Below, in pieces: positions 27,631-37,222 of a stretch of DNA of 64,000 nt. Numbering within the stretch: position 1 is the first letter of the stretch; each line of letters begins with the position of its first letter. Location: contig JAPORQ010000052.1 of assembly GCA_026710155.1 (NCBI GenBank), positions 26,236-90,235 on the forward strand. The letters run 5' to 3'. The position numbers and the translations under genes were made by a program. Source of the DNA: Paracoccaceae bacterium. Its GTDB lineage: Bacteria > Pseudomonadota > Alphaproteobacteria > Rhodobacterales > Rhodobacteraceae. The notes below the pieces were generated by a model. The model saw nothing but the letters and a program-made list of their open reading frames with translations. It did not search any database and was not told the DNA's origin.

Positions 27631-28652
27631 GGGCTTCTCCGTGCATACCTGATCTTGGGATTGAGGAGAGCTATCAACAGGTCGACAATCAGGTTGGCAA
27701 TCAGAAAGGCTGCCGAAATGATCAGTACCGTACCGACAATGGCATTCAGGTCCTTGCGCAGGATTACGGCCACACCATACCTCGAAAGACCGGGCCATGC
27801 AAAGATTGCTTCAACCAGGAAGGCATTGCCCAGCATGGCGGCAAAATCCAGACCGATAATGGTCAGGGAAGGTATGAGGGAAGGCTTGAAGGCATATTTG
27901 CGGGCCACCCGCCAGCCCGGAAACCCGTAGGAGTGGGCCATTTCAATGTAGGGTCGGCGATAGGTTTCGGTCATGTTGGCCCTAGTCAGCCTGGCGGCCT
28001 GTCCAATGCCCGACAGGGCCAGGGCAAATGCGGGTAGAAAAAGATGCCAGATGGCATCAAAAAAGGCCCTCAGGTTACCGACCAAAAGAGTATCGATCAG
28101 CAGGAACCCTGTTGTACGGGCAATATCAAAATCAGTGTGGATACGACCTGCAATGGGAAAGAGAGGCAGGAAAAAGGCAAAGAGCAGCATCAGGATGACG
28201 GCCCAGACAAAACTCGGGGCCGAGACCCCCAGAAGGGCAATGACCCTTATGAGATTGTCAAGAAACCTCCCTTCGTATTTGGCCGAGATGATACCAAGGG
28301 GCAGTCCGATCATGACCATCAGAATGCCGGCGGCAAAGACCAACTCAAGAGTTGCCGGCAGAAACTGTGCAATATCCTTGACGACCGGTCGGTTGGTATA
28401 GAGTGATGTACCCAGATCCCCCTGGAGCAATTCGCTGGCAAAATAGCCATACTGTTTCCAGATGGGATCATCGAGGTGGAGCTCTCCCCTCAGCTTGATG
28501 ACCTGCTCGTCTGTTGCGTTGGGACCAAGGGCAATACGTGCCGGATCGCCGGGGATTACCCTGGCTATCAGGAAGATCAATATTGAGACTCCAACGAGGA
28601 CAAGAAGGGAAATCCATACCCTCCTTATCAGCAAGTTCAGGACATTACCCAC
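27627..28652 (-). CDS. ABC transporter permease (DppB type)
   Basis: 341 residues, six predicted membrane segments. It opens LLIRRVWISLLVLVGVSILIF and has the family phrase RVIPGDPARIALGPNATDEQV, followed by GDLGTSLYTNRPV and RLTRANMTETYRRPYIEMA (EAA loop). It forms the heterodimeric channel with the DppC-type gene next to it. Confidence 0.95.
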   Translation of the reverse strand: MGNVLNLLIRRVWISLLVLVGVSILIFLIARVIPGDPARIALGPNATDEQVIKLRGELHLDDPIWKQYGYFASELLQGDLGTSLYTNRPVVKDIAQFLPATLELVFAAGILMVMIGLPLGIISAKYEGRFLDNLIRVIALLGVSAPSFVWAVILMLLFAFFLPLFPIAGRIHTDFDIARTTGFLLIDTLLVGNLRAFFDAIWHLFLPAFALALSGIGQAARLTRANMTETYRRPYIEMAHSYGFPGWRVARKYAFKPSLIPSLTIIGLDFAAMLGNAFLVEAIFAWPGLSRYGVAVILRKDLNAIVGTVLIISAAFLIANLIVDLLIALLNPKIRYARRSP

Positions 28653-28683
28653 TGATATTCAAATGGTAAACCGGATCACCAAC

Positions 28684-28702
28684 CCAGCCAGAACCGGGCT
28701 GG
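28684..28702 (-). terminator. stem-loop between binding protein and permease genes
   Basis: CCAGCC and GGCTGG can pair over a 7-base loop in the 65-base gap after the binding-protein gene. Such intercistronic hairpins often reduce downstream expression and stabilise upstream mRNA, so that binding protein exceeds permease. There is no T run, so at most a partial terminator. Confidence 0.45.
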
Positions 28703-28717
28703 TGATTGGCAATATGG

Positions 28718-30298
28718 TTACTCGATTTCCATCAACCGGAACAAAAAGCCCATGGTATCAAGCCCAAAGGCAAGTGCCGGATCGGAGAGAGCCGGGACCT
28801 TTATATTAGGCCGGGCCACGAAGACCGATTGTTGATCATAACCGTAAATGGATGGGGCAATTGCAACCAGCCTGTCATTGAGGGCTGAATAGGCTTCTTC
28901 CCTGGCTTCATCTGAGGCAGCCAGACGGCCTAAATCGAGCAGCCTGTCAACTTCGGCATCATTCAAATGTTCGGGCGACTGCCATGTTCCTGCCTTGGTG
29001 GAGTGATACATGCCATAAAGCAGGGTGTCCGGGTCACCGGTAACGGCGGTCACAAAGATCTGGGATACATGAGGTGTGCTGGCCGGATCATTGACTGAAC
29101 TTGAGAACAGGGCCCATGGAACCTTGGTGATGGTTGACTTGATGCCGATTTCCGAAAGGTTGGCCTGGAAGAGCAGAGCCAGTCTTTCCTCCAATGGCAC
29201 TTCGGCAATCCAGGTGATTTCGATTTCGAACTCGGCCGGATCGTAGGTACAATCGGCCAGATTCTGGCGGGCTGCGTCCAGATCCCTTTGCCGTTCATTG
29301 CCGATCGGGTTTGATCCGAACATGCCAACCGGTATGGCACCCGTCGATCCCGTGCCGCTTGATACCTCATCGGTAATGGCAATCAGTTTCAGGACCGATT
29401 CATAATCGAAGGCATTGGCCAATGCATGACGGCAATTGACATCATCCAAAGGGGCCTTCTGGGTATTCAACTTGAAATAGAATGCACTGGTTCCTCCCTC
29501 GGTGAGGAACTGATTGCCGTCTTCAACCAGAGCCCGCATGACCTCAGGGGGCAACCACTGGGAGGTGATGTCATGTTCACCCTGAGCCATGAGTGTACGG
29601 ACCGTGGCTGCTTCCAGACCGTAGCGCAGGCGGACGGTATCGGGTGCGCGATCACCAACCCCCAGAAAATAGTTGGGGTTTTTCTTCATGACCGTTTCCT
29701 CCTGCGGATTGTGTGATTCTACCAGATAGGCTCCCGTTCCAGCAGCATTGGAGGTCAGGAAAGCCTGGCCCCAGTCACCCATTTCTCCCTCACCCTCTTC
29801 AAGATTGTCCATGACCAGTTGCTTGTCGACAATCGGCAGTCTCACCAATGATGACACAAAGGGTGCGTAGGGCTCAGTCAGGGTAAACCTGACGCTGTTA
29901 CCGTCGACCACCTCTACCTTGTCCACACTGACAAACAGGAAGGACAGGCCTTGTCCGATGGCCTTCATTCTATCAAAGGAAAACACGACATCCTCGGCAG
30001 TCAATGTATTGCCACTCTGAAACTGGACGCCCTCCCTGATCTTGAACGTGTAACTGGTTCCTTCACCTTGCCAACTTTCAGCAAGATGTGGGACAAGTCC
30101 CGGTCCGCCTTGACGCGGGATTACCAGTGAGTCGTAGACATTGAACATCAATATGGTGTCGGCATAATCCGAGGCCTTGGCCGGATCGAGTTCTCCGACG
30201 GCAACTTCATCAAGCCGCAGGACTTTTTCAGCATGGGCAGCAAGACCTGCAATAGCTATCAGGACAGCTGCAAATAGTAATTTACCCATTCTAATCAT
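28718..30298 (-). CDS. ABC transporter substrate-binding protein (family 5)
   Basis: 526 residues from ATG 30298, which has AAAGGAAAG upstream; Met codons at 30313 and 30289 are alternatives. The signal peptide is MGKLLFAAVLIAIAGLAAHAEK. The mature part has ESWQGEGTSYTFKIREGVQFQSG, AEDVVFSFDRMKAIGQG and MKKNPNYFLG, the classic oligopeptide/dipeptide-binding family 5 pattern. As the periplasmic receptor it sets the transporter's specificity; the HyuA/B genes suggest a cyclic amide or small peptide. It lies just downstream of the regulator. Confidence 0.95.
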   Translation of the reverse strand: MIRMGKLLFAAVLIAIAGLAAHAEKVLRLDEVAVGELDPAKASDYADTILMFNVYDSLVIPRQGGPGLVPHLAESWQGEGTSYTFKIREGVQFQSGNTLTAEDVVFSFDRMKAIGQGLSFLFVSVDKVEVVDGNSVRFTLTEPYAPFVSSLVRLPIVDKQLVMDNLEEGEGEMGDWGQAFLTSNAAGTGAYLVESHNPQEETVMKKNPNYFLGVGDRAPDTVRLRYGLEAATVRTLMAQGEHDITSQWLPPEVMRALVEDGNQFLTEGGTSAFYFKLNTQKAPLDDVNCRHALANAFDYESVLKLIAITDEVSSGTGSTGAIPVGMFGSNPIGNERQRDLDAARQNLADCTYDPAEFEIEITWIAEVPLEERLALLFQANLSEIGIKSTITKVPWALFSSSVNDPASTPHVSQIFVTAVTGDPDTLLYGMYHSTKAGTWQSPEHLNDAEVDRLLDLGRLAASDEAREEAYSALNDRLVAIAPSIYGYDQQSVFVARPNIKVPALSDPALAFGLDTMGFLFRLMEIE

Positions 30299-30334
30299 CT
30301 TCTTTCCTTTCATTTTTACATTCGGAATGAACGA

Positions 30335-30982
30335 TCAGTTGTCGTTCCTCCCGTATTTATCCCTGGAGCCCTCTTCCGGCTCGGAATTTAAACTTGTGGT
30401 ATCGCCGAATATCTCCATGGTGCAGATAACCAGGATACTGGCGGTTTGCAAAGTATGGTTCCATGTCGAGTGCAGTTCGTTGGAATTGAAATGTATGGAA
30501 TCACCCTCTTTAAGGATTGTTCTCTTGCCATCGACCTCACAGGTAATGGAACCCTCAAGCACATAGTAAAACTCCTCCCCTTGATGACGCATGGGGGGAC
30601 TTCTATGCCCCGGTTTCTCCTTCATGATGACCCCACTCAGCTTGTGGCCGGGAAATCTTGAAGTAAGTCTTTCATAAATCAGGGAGCCCTCATTGATGGT
30701 ATAGGGTTCGCGCTTATCTGATCTAGTCAGGGACGATTCACCCCCCGGCACTACCAGAAAATCGGCAATTTCAGCCTTTAGTGAATGGGCAATGGTGGCC
30801 AGTGATGACAATGAGGGTGATGTCAGATCCCGTTCGAATTGTGAAATGAAACCGACCGACAGATTGGTGGCATCGGCCAATTCCTGCAGCGTAAGTCCCA
30901 GTTCCCTTCGGCGGTTTCTGACCTTCATGCCGATGGGTTCCAGACTATGCCCCGGTATCTTTTGTTCTGAAGTTAACGCCAA
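30335..30982 (-). CDS. XRE-family regulator with cupin sensor domain
   Basis: 215 residues. The N-terminal helix-turn-helix is VRNRRRELGLTLQELADATNLSVGFISQFE, and the C-terminal cupin is GHRSPPMRHQGEEFYYVLEGSITCEVDGKR with a second motif DSIHFNSNELHSTWNH. This is the MmsR/PuuR-like architecture in which a small ligand in the cupin releases repression. The start is TTG 30982, with AAGGGGATGG ahead; no in-frame ATG fits. It is first in the operon and probably controls it and itself through the palindrome at 31000-31027. Confidence 0.93.
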   Translation of the reverse strand: MALTSEQKIPGHSLEPIGMKVRNRRRELGLTLQELADATNLSVGFISQFERDLTSPSLSSLATIAHSLKAEIADFLVVPGGESSLTRSDKREPYTINEGSLIYERLTSRFPGHKLSGVIMKEKPGHRSPPMRHQGEEFYYVLEGSITCEVDGKRTILKEGDSIHFNSNELHSTWNHTLQTASILVICTMEIFGDTTSLNSEPEEGSRDKYGRNDN

Positions 30983-30999
30983 GTGCCCATCCCCTTTTT

Positions 31000-31041
31000 A
31001 GTATTACTAAATTTTTACTAATACTAAAATCCAAAGTCAAC
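31000..31041 (-). promoter_or_regulatory. promoter with palindromic operator before the XRE-cupin gene
   Basis: TAGTATTA (31000-31007) and TAATACTA (31020-31027) form a perfect 8-base inverted repeat with a 12-base spacer. On the minus strand TTGACT (31041-31036) is a good -35, and TAAAAA lies 17 bases further as a -10 candidate; the distal arm occupies the spacer. The overlap suggests that the XRE regulator binds here to autoregulate and control the operon. Confidence 0.6.
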
Positions 31042-31877
31042 AGGAAAATTACCCAGGCAAAGCAATCACCTTGAGATTGGGATGATTTTCTGTCCAACAT
31101 CAACTGAAAATGTATTTGGCTGTGGGGGTTTGATATTTCAGGAAGCGATTATTTAGGCATGAATTTTTGGAAATATGGGCAAAACCGAATGGAAGATCAT
31201 TCCACCACCAATAACTTTTTACAGTATTTTGCCTGATACCAGCCTTGTGTGGTGAATCTGAAGTTCGTTACATAATTCTTTCCATTACATGTACCATCAA
31301 GAATTTTATCTTTCCCTTTGTTAATAGGGCTTTATGGCTAATTCTGGAATCGGCGCCGGTGAGAATATCAATTAAACGGATTACGGTTACAGTAAATTCG
31401 TAATAAAAAAATTGATTTTTCAGGAATGGGGGTGTTTTTGTTATTGCAGTGAATTTTGCCATGAAGCAACCCGATTTTGGCGTTTTGGCCCTTTTCGGGG
31501 CTGATTCGTTCAACTCCAAATCCTTTTTTTGGAAGGAACGGGAACACCGCAACTGTATTTTGTGACCAAAAGAAGGCCTATTGAAGATGAAAATGCACCG
31601 CAATACGGGAATCAAACCCGTATGTAATGACCCATAAAATAATCAAAATACAATAAACACTCCTTGTTTTATCTTTCTTACATGGCATTTGATGATTTTC
31701 CTTATAAATGATAGGAAATAAACATTAAAGGCCATAAAAAACCAGTTTAACAACTGGAATATGGATAAATCTTCCTTATATCCTTGCCTGACATAAATTA
31801 AATTACCTCTGTTCATGCTGGTCGACATCCTGGCTGGTGGTAAAGAAGTATATTGATATGATACAAGGAGATATGAG
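31042..31877. other. gene-free stretch upstream of rpsO
   Basis: About 835 bases, AT-rich. Only weak frames occur; the longest is a minus-strand run at 31268-31615 without ribosome binding site or recognisable motif. The rpsO promoter should lie in the last 100 bases. Confidence 0.5.
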
Positions 31878-32147
31878 ATGTCGATAACACCAGAACAAAA
31901 GAAGGAACTGGTCAGTAAGTTCGCCAGACGCACGGATGATACCGGATCACCAGAGGTTCAGATTGCAGTCCTGTCCGTCAGGATAAAGTCATTGACCGAG
32001 CATTTCAAAACCCACAAAAAGGATAACCACTCCAGAAGAGGCCTTCTGAATATGGTTGCCAAAAGAAGGAAATTACTGGATTATTTGAAACGCAAGGATG
32101 AAGAGCGATATAAAGCCATCATCACGAGTTTGGGTTTACGACGATAA
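31878..32147 (+). CDS. rpsO: 30S ribosomal protein S15
   Basis: 89 residues, the usual length. It shows the S15 signature [47 protein letters not shown] and the terminal [12 protein letters not shown]. It binds the central domain of 16S rRNA early in 30S assembly. ATG 31878 has AAGGAGATATG upstream. It is followed by pnp, the common bacterial arrangement. Confidence 0.98.
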   Translation: MSITPEQKKELVSKFARRTDDTGSPEVQIAVLSVRIKSLTEHFKTHKKDNHSRRGLLNMVAKRRKLLDYLKRKDEERYKAIITSLGLRR

Positions 32148-32164
32148 ACTGATGATTCAAGTAG

Positions 32165-32186
32165 GTCCATTTACGATAGAATGGAC
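32165..32186 (+). promoter_or_regulatory. hairpin in the rpsO-pnp leader
   Basis: GTCCATT (32165-32171) and AATGGAC (32180-32186) pair over an 8-base loop between rpsO and pnp. In enterics an RNase III-cut hairpin in the pnp leader mediates PNPase autocontrol; a similar role here is only an analogy. A second weak hairpin with a short T run follows near 32205. Confidence 0.4.
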
Positions 32187-32260
32187 ACAAAATGATTTTC
32201 CCTCCATTATGGAATTTTTCAATCCACGATCAATCAGTGGAATGCATAAGAAAGAAGTAG

Positions 32261-34342
32261 ATGTTTAATATTATTACAAAAACGATTGAATGGGGTGGGC
32301 AAACGCTTACCTTGGAAACCGGCAAGATTGCAAGACAGGCAGATGGGTGCGTGGTGGCAACCTTGGGCGAAACATGTGTTATGGCTGCCGTTACATTTGA
32401 CCAGAAACAAAACAGCGAACTGGATTTTTTTCCACTGACTGTCAATTACCAGGAGAAATACTATTCCTCCGGTAAAATCCCCGGAGGATTTTTCAAGCGG
32501 GAAGCCAAACCCTCGGAAGCAAGTACATTGATATCACGCCTGATTGATCGTCCAATCAGGCCTTTGTTTCCCGAAGGTTTCAAAAATCCCGTCGATATTG
32601 TTTGTTCTGTCCTCTCACATGATTTGGAAAATGATCCTGATATTCTGGCCATGGTTGCCTCATCGGCGGCTTTGGCAATTTCCGGTGCGCCATTTCTTGG
32701 TCCCATCGGGGCATCAAGGGTAGGTTTTGCCAACGGTGACTACAGCCTCAACCCCTCCATTAGCGAAATAGAACAAATGGGGAATGGCCAAAGGTTGGAT
32801 TTGGTGGTTGCCGGAACTTCTGCAGCAGTGATGATGGTCGAATCCATTGCTTGCGAATTGACAGAAGAGGAAATGCTCGGTGCCGTGGTTTTTGGTCACG
32901 AGAACATGCAACCGGTCATTGACCTGATCAATGAATTGAAAAATGAGGTGGACAAACCTCAATACAGTTTTGTTGCACCTGAAACGGACGAACTCAATGA
33001 GAAGGTTACCTCCATTGGGCAAGGATTGATTGCCGATGCCTATGAAATTTCCCAAAAGACCGAAAGACAGGAAGCAATTTCGGACGCAAAGGATAAAATA
33101 AAATCAGAACTTGAGGAAGAATATTCGGAGCAGGAAATTTCTGGCCAGATCAAAAAGCTTGAGTCCGGAATCCTGCGCAACAACATCCTGGAAAAAGGTC
33201 GTAGAATCGATAACCGCTCATTGACAGAAGTCAGACCCATCGAATGTGAGGTGGGATTGTTTTCCAGACCACATGGCTCGGCCTTGTTTACCCGGGGTGA
33301 AACCCAGGCTTTGGTCATGACCACCCTTGGAACAGGGGATGATGAACAAATAGTCGATGCCCTTCACGGTAATTTCAGGGAAAACTTTCTCCTCCATTAT
33401 AACTTCCCACCCTATTCCGTCGGGGAAACAGGTAGGCTTGGCCCTCCGGGCAGAAGGGAGATTGGACATGGCAAACTTGCCTGGCGTGCATTGAAGCCGG
33501 TTCTACCTGAACCGGATCAATTTCCCTATACGATAAGGGTGGTATCGGAAATCACGGAATCAAATGGATCGTCATCCATGGCAACGGTTTGTGGAGCTTC
33601 CCTTTCGATGATGGAGGCAGCTGTTCCCTTGAAGGGTCATGTTGCAGGTGTTGCAATGGGTCTGATCTTGGGGGAAGATGGCAAGTTTGCGGTCCTTACG
33701 GATATTCTGGGTGGCGAAGACCATTTTGGTGATATGGATTTCAAGGTCGCCGGAACCAAAAATGGTGTGACTTCCCTGCAGATGGATATCAAGGTTGCAG
33801 GCATCACGCCGGAAATCATGTCCCAGGCACTCGATCAGGCCCGAGATGCAAGAATGCATATATTGGGAGAAATGTCGAAAGCCATAGCCGGTGTTGGTGA
33901 GTTTTCCGAATTTGCTCCCAGAATCATCTCCAGGAAAATTCCCGTGGATAAAATCAGGGAAGTCATAGGGTCCGGCGGCAAGGTCATTCGTGAAATTACC
34001 GAAGTATCCGGTGCCAAGATCGAAATCAACGATGACGGTATCGTGAGAATTGCCTCTCCAGATGGTAATGCCTTGGAAAAGGCCTCCAGCATGATCGAAG
34101 AAATCGTGGCCGTGCCTGAGGTCGGCAAGATATACACTGGAAAGGTTGTCAAGATAATGGACTTTGGAGCCTTTGTTAACTTCATGGGCAAAAGGGATGG
34201 TTTGGTTCATATTAGCCAGATTACCAATAGAAGGCTTGGACATCCTTCCGAGGTATTGAATGAAGGCCAGGAAGTAAAAGTCAAACTTACCAAAATAGAT
34301 GATCGAGGCAAGTTCCAGTTATCCATGAACAAGGCAAATTAG
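32261..34342 (+). CDS. pnp: polyribonucleotide nucleotidyltransferase (PNPase)
   Basis: 693 residues, normal length. Two RNase PH domains, the first beginning [18 protein letters not shown], the second with [14 protein letters not shown] and the phosphate site [31 protein letters not shown] supplies catalytic Asp residues. Then KH ([17 protein letters not shown]) and S1 ([16 protein letters not shown]) RNA-binding domains. It degrades RNA 3'-5' by phosphorolysis. Its 3' end faces waaA with only 22 bases between. Confidence 0.99.
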   Translation: MFNIITKTIEWGGQTLTLETGKIARQADGCVVATLGETCVMAAVTFDQKQNSELDFFPLTVNYQEKYYSSGKIPGGFFKREAKPSEASTLISRLIDRPIRPLFPEGFKNPVDIVCSVLSHDLENDPDILAMVASSAALAISGAPFLGPIGASRVGFANGDYSLNPSISEIEQMGNGQRLDLVVAGTSAAVMMVESIACELTEEEMLGAVVFGHENMQPVIDLINELKNEVDKPQYSFVAPETDELNEKVTSIGQGLIADAYEISQKTERQEAISDAKDKIKSELEEEYSEQEISGQIKKLESGILRNNILEKGRRIDNRSLTEVRPIECEVGLFSRPHGSALFTRGETQALVMTTLGTGDDEQIVDALHGNFRENFLLHYNFPPYSVGETGRLGPPGRREIGHGKLAWRALKPVLPEPDQFPYTIRVVSEITESNGSSSMATVCGASLSMMEAAVPLKGHVAGVAMGLILGEDGKFAVLTDILGGEDHFGDMDFKVAGTKNGVTSLQMDIKVAGITPEIMSQALDQARDARMHILGEMSKAIAGVGEFSEFAPRIISRKIPVDKIREVIGSGGKVIREITEVSGAKIEINDDGIVRIASPDGNALEKASSMIEEIVAVPEVGKIYTGKVVKIMDFGAFVNFMGKRDGLVHISQITNRRLGHPSEVLNEGQEVKVKLTKIDDRGKFQLSMNKAN

Positions 34343-34364
34343 GTTCATGGAGTAATTTAGGTTT

Positions 34365-35690
34365 TTAATTGATGAAACTCTTGATGACATCAAGAGTTTC
34401 ATTGACCGCAACACCATCACCTTTTTCCAGTATTTTAGCATTCCTGACATAATTCAAACGGTTTTCGGAGTCCAAGGCCTTCTCAACAGCGAGAGCAAGT
34501 TCACTTGAATTACTTACCTCCTGGGATCCTCCGCACTCCTTCAACCGTTCGTATGCAGCTGAGAAATTCTCGTGATGCTTCCCATGTATGATTGGGCATT
34601 CCAAAAGAGCCGGTTCGTAGGGATTGTGCCCACCTCTTTGAACCAATGACCCACCAATGAAGCAAGCTTTGGCCAGCCTGTACCATAAACCCAGTTCACC
34701 CATGGTATCCGCAATGAAAACGGTATCGGATTCACCAGGCAATTCCCCTTTTGATCTCAGTGCCGAGTTCAAACCATAAGTACTTAACAGTTCCACTAAC
34801 TCCCTTGCTCTTTCTGTATAACGGGGAACCAAAATCAATTGGATTTTGTTACCTGTAGTGCTTGACAACCTGATTTGGGTTTCTGCAATGATTTCCTCTT
34901 CCCCCCTGTGGGTGGAAGCCGCAACCCATACCTGGCTGTTTTGGAAATATTCATTCAGATTGGACAATTCTTCAGGGTCATGGGGAAGTGGACTGGATTC
35001 CTGTTTCAACTGCCCTGTTACAACTTGCCTGTCGGGCTTCACACCCAGTTCTGAAAGCCTTGACTTTATTTCAGGTGTCTGAACCAGAAACAGGTTTATT
35101 TTATCAAACAGCACTTGGGTGAACTTTGGAAATCGTTTCCATCGGTGGAATGATTTTTTGGTCATTTTTCCATTGATGACCAAAAGAGGTATGTTTTGTT
35201 GATCCGCTTCCGAAATCAGGACCGGCCAAATCTCGTTTTCAACAAGGATACCAACCGAAGGTTGCCAGTGATTCAGGAATCTCCTTACACATGGCAACAA
35301 ATCGTATGGCAGATATTGATGTACAGCATTTTCGGCAAGTTTGGATATGACCATTTTCCCGGACGAAACGGTCTGCGTTGTAAGTAGAATATTATGATTC
35401 GGGAAAATTTTTGAAATTTTCCTGATCAGGGGCAACACAAGCAGGGTTTCACCTACACTGGCCGAATGAAACCAAATCAACGCACCCTTTTTGCGACTAG
35501 CTGAAGGGACACCCAGACGCTCCTTGACGCGATTTGGATCTTCAATCCCCTGCTTTGTCCTGAAATAGGCAATTCCCCTTGCCAATCCTGGTATTACACT
35601 GGTGATGAACAAATAGGTCTTCAATAAATGGGATTCTGCCACCTTCCACCGTTTAGTTCTTTGGCTTAATTGATACGGGCTGAAATTCAC
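34365..35690 (-). CDS. waaA: 3-deoxy-D-manno-octulosonic acid (Kdo) transferase
   Basis: 441 residues from a GTG. It carries WFHSASVGETLLVLPLI (the acceptor-base Glu), DLLPCVRRFLNHWQPSVGILVENEIWP, the donor-site stretch with FIGGSLVQRGGHNPYEPALL, and KGDGVAVNE at the end. It adds Kdo to lipid A precursor at the inner membrane, so the organism makes LPS. The N terminus is longer than usual by about 25 residues; a TTG about 21 codons in (LLKTYLFITS) may be the real start. Confidence 0.94.
   Translation of the reverse strand: MNFSPYQLSQRTKRWKVAESHLLKTYLFITSVIPGLARGIAYFRTKQGIEDPNRVKERLGVPSASRKKGALIWFHSASVGETLLVLPLIRKISKIFPNHNILLTTQTVSSGKMVISKLAENAVHQYLPYDLLPCVRRFLNHWQPSVGILVENEIWPVLISEADQQNIPLLVINGKMTKKSFHRWKRFPKFTQVLFDKINLFLVQTPEIKSRLSELGVKPDRQVVTGQLKQESSPLPHDPEELSNLNEYFQNSQVWVAASTHRGEEEIIAETQIRLSSTTGNKIQLILVPRYTERARELVELLSTYGLNSALRSKGELPGESDTVFIADTMGELGLWYRLAKACFIGGSLVQRGGHNPYEPALLECPIIHGKHHENFSAAYERLKECGGSQEVSNSSELALAVEKALDSENRLNYVRNAKILEKGDGVAVNETLDVIKSFIN
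34374..34400. terminator. perfect inverted repeat between pnp and waaA
   Basis: GAAACTCTTGATG (34374-34386) and its complement (34388-34400) flank one base. The repeat sits inside the last codons of waaA, 32 bases past the pnp stop, and could terminate one or both converging transcripts, but no T run follows on the plus strand. Confidence 0.4.
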
Positions 35691-35836
35691 CCGCTTAGTT
35701 TGTCCAGATGTTTATATATCTGTCCATCCAAAATAACAAAGACAAATCCGGGATTGGATTTCAAGCGGTCTGGGATAACATCATCCCAATGTCATCACAG
35801 ACCTTCAAAATCTTACGAATTTACATTTTGTGCTCG

Positions 35837-35939
35837 GATTCGCCAACCCACTGCCTGATGGTGAGAGGTTGGGTGACAGAGTAACGGCAAAAGAGGCTTT
35901 ACGCACCTCAGGGATTTCTAAACCCCGTGAAGACGAATC
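35837..35939 (+). ncRNA. candidate structured RNA
   Basis: GATTCG (35837) can pair with CGAATC (35934) to close a domain holding three local helices: CCAACC/GGTTGG (35843/35867), GAGG/CCTC (35893/35906) and GGG/CCC (35911/35923). The stretch is more GC-rich than its flanks and lies between divergent waaA and the glycosyltransferase. No known riboswitch class was recognised. Only hand-folding supports it. Confidence 0.3.
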
Positions 35940-36180
35940 TTACATTATCCGCCGTTCTGATGAATTGAAATATAATCAAATTTCAACACAATTTTCAATA
36001 TGGTTCATCCAATCCATTTTTGCCCACTTCAATATTTTATATTTGTGTATATTTGTTCAAAAACTTACTAGCGATCCGTATTTGGAAAACATAATCTTGT
36101 CAAGTTGTATCTTTTGTGTTCCAGGCAATACAAAACAGCAGCAGGATTTTACCATTGTCATATTTCAACTGTTCAGGGCC

Positions 36181-37054
36181 ATGAAAGATAAGGTTGTCAT
36201 TTCGCTTTCATCAATCCCGCCAAGATTCAAGGATCTTGGCAAGGTACTGAAATGTTTGTTGGACCAGGACCATCAGGCCGATGAAATACAGCTGTTCATA
36301 CCCCGCTACTATCGGCGGTTCCCCCAGCATGCCTTTGCACCCCCCCCCCGAGGTGCCTCCGGGAGTTACCTTGAAAATCGTTGACAAGGACCTGGGACCG
36401 GCGACGAAGGTTTTGTACTGTGCCAGAGAACACTGGGGAACAGAAACCCGGATCATTTACTGCGATGATGACCGATTGCCGGAACGGGACTGGCTGAAGT
36501 CATTTGTTTCGGCTTCACAAAAATCACCCGATAAGGCAATTGTCTCAACTGGTTGGCACTTGACGAGGTATGGCATCCACACTTCAAACGAACGCTTGCC
36601 CAGGGCCGTCAAATTAAGGGTAATGGAAGATTATGCATATATGGGTGGAAGGATCAATCAAAAGCTCAAGGAATTCATATTCCGCAAACCCCATAAAAAG
36701 CCTTCACGAATCAATTGCAGGAAACCCGGCTATATTGATATTGCTGCTGGTTATGGAGGAGTATTGATAAAGCCTGAATTTTTTGACAAGAATGCTTTTG
36801 ACATTCCACCAATCGTTTGGACTGTCGATGATGTATGGCTGAGTGGCTTGCTTGAGCTTAAGGGAATTGGAATTTGGCAGGATAATTCAATTCGTGTTCC
36901 GATAAACATATCGGATATTGGGACGGCAGGTTTGGGGGGGAGTGTAATTGAGGATTATGATCGAGATGCTGCAAACAAATTGGCGATCAGGTACTTTCAA
37001 GACAATCATTCGATTTGGAAAGAAAGTCGATTACCAATTCAAGGGAAGAATTGA
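36181..37054 (+). CDS. glycosyltransferase (GT-A type), off-frame at a C10 tract
   Basis: From ATG 36181: MKDKVVISLSSIPPRF, VLKCLLDQDHQADEIQLFIP, then FAPPP. A run of ten C (36340-36349) throws translation into a short dead end (RGASGSYLENR). With nine C the frame continues as PEVPPGVTLKIVDKDLGP, RIIYCDDDRLPERDW (DxD-type metal site) and GYGGVLIKPEFF to TAA/TGA at 37054, about 290 residues in all. It lies between waaA and manC, so it likely decorates LPS or another surface glycan. The tract position and length fit phase variation; sequencing error is the alternative. Confidence 0.8.
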
Positions 37055-37222
37055 TCTGTCAGCAAATTATAAAAAGGGGGGTTCAGGCGGACTTGCTGAT
37101 ACTCTTTTTTGCCTCACTTAAGCCAATATTTTTTTCTGTTTAGGCTTTTGTTTCATGCAAACCATAGAATGCAATGGGGGATTATAACCTCAAGATATAG
37201 TCAATTGAATCTGGTTTTGGTT

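Noticed and set aside
26788..27930. 380-codon plus-strand frame
   Set aside because: It lies opposite the two permease genes of the importer, is full of Gly/Gln/His/Asp low-complexity sequence and has no motif; a shadow of the conserved minus-strand genes.
31268..31615. 115-codon minus-strand frame upstream of rpsO
   Set aside because: No ribosome binding site, no motif, base composition like non-coding DNA.
33572..34243. 223-codon minus-strand frame
   Set aside because: Entirely inside pnp, which is unambiguous; no family match.
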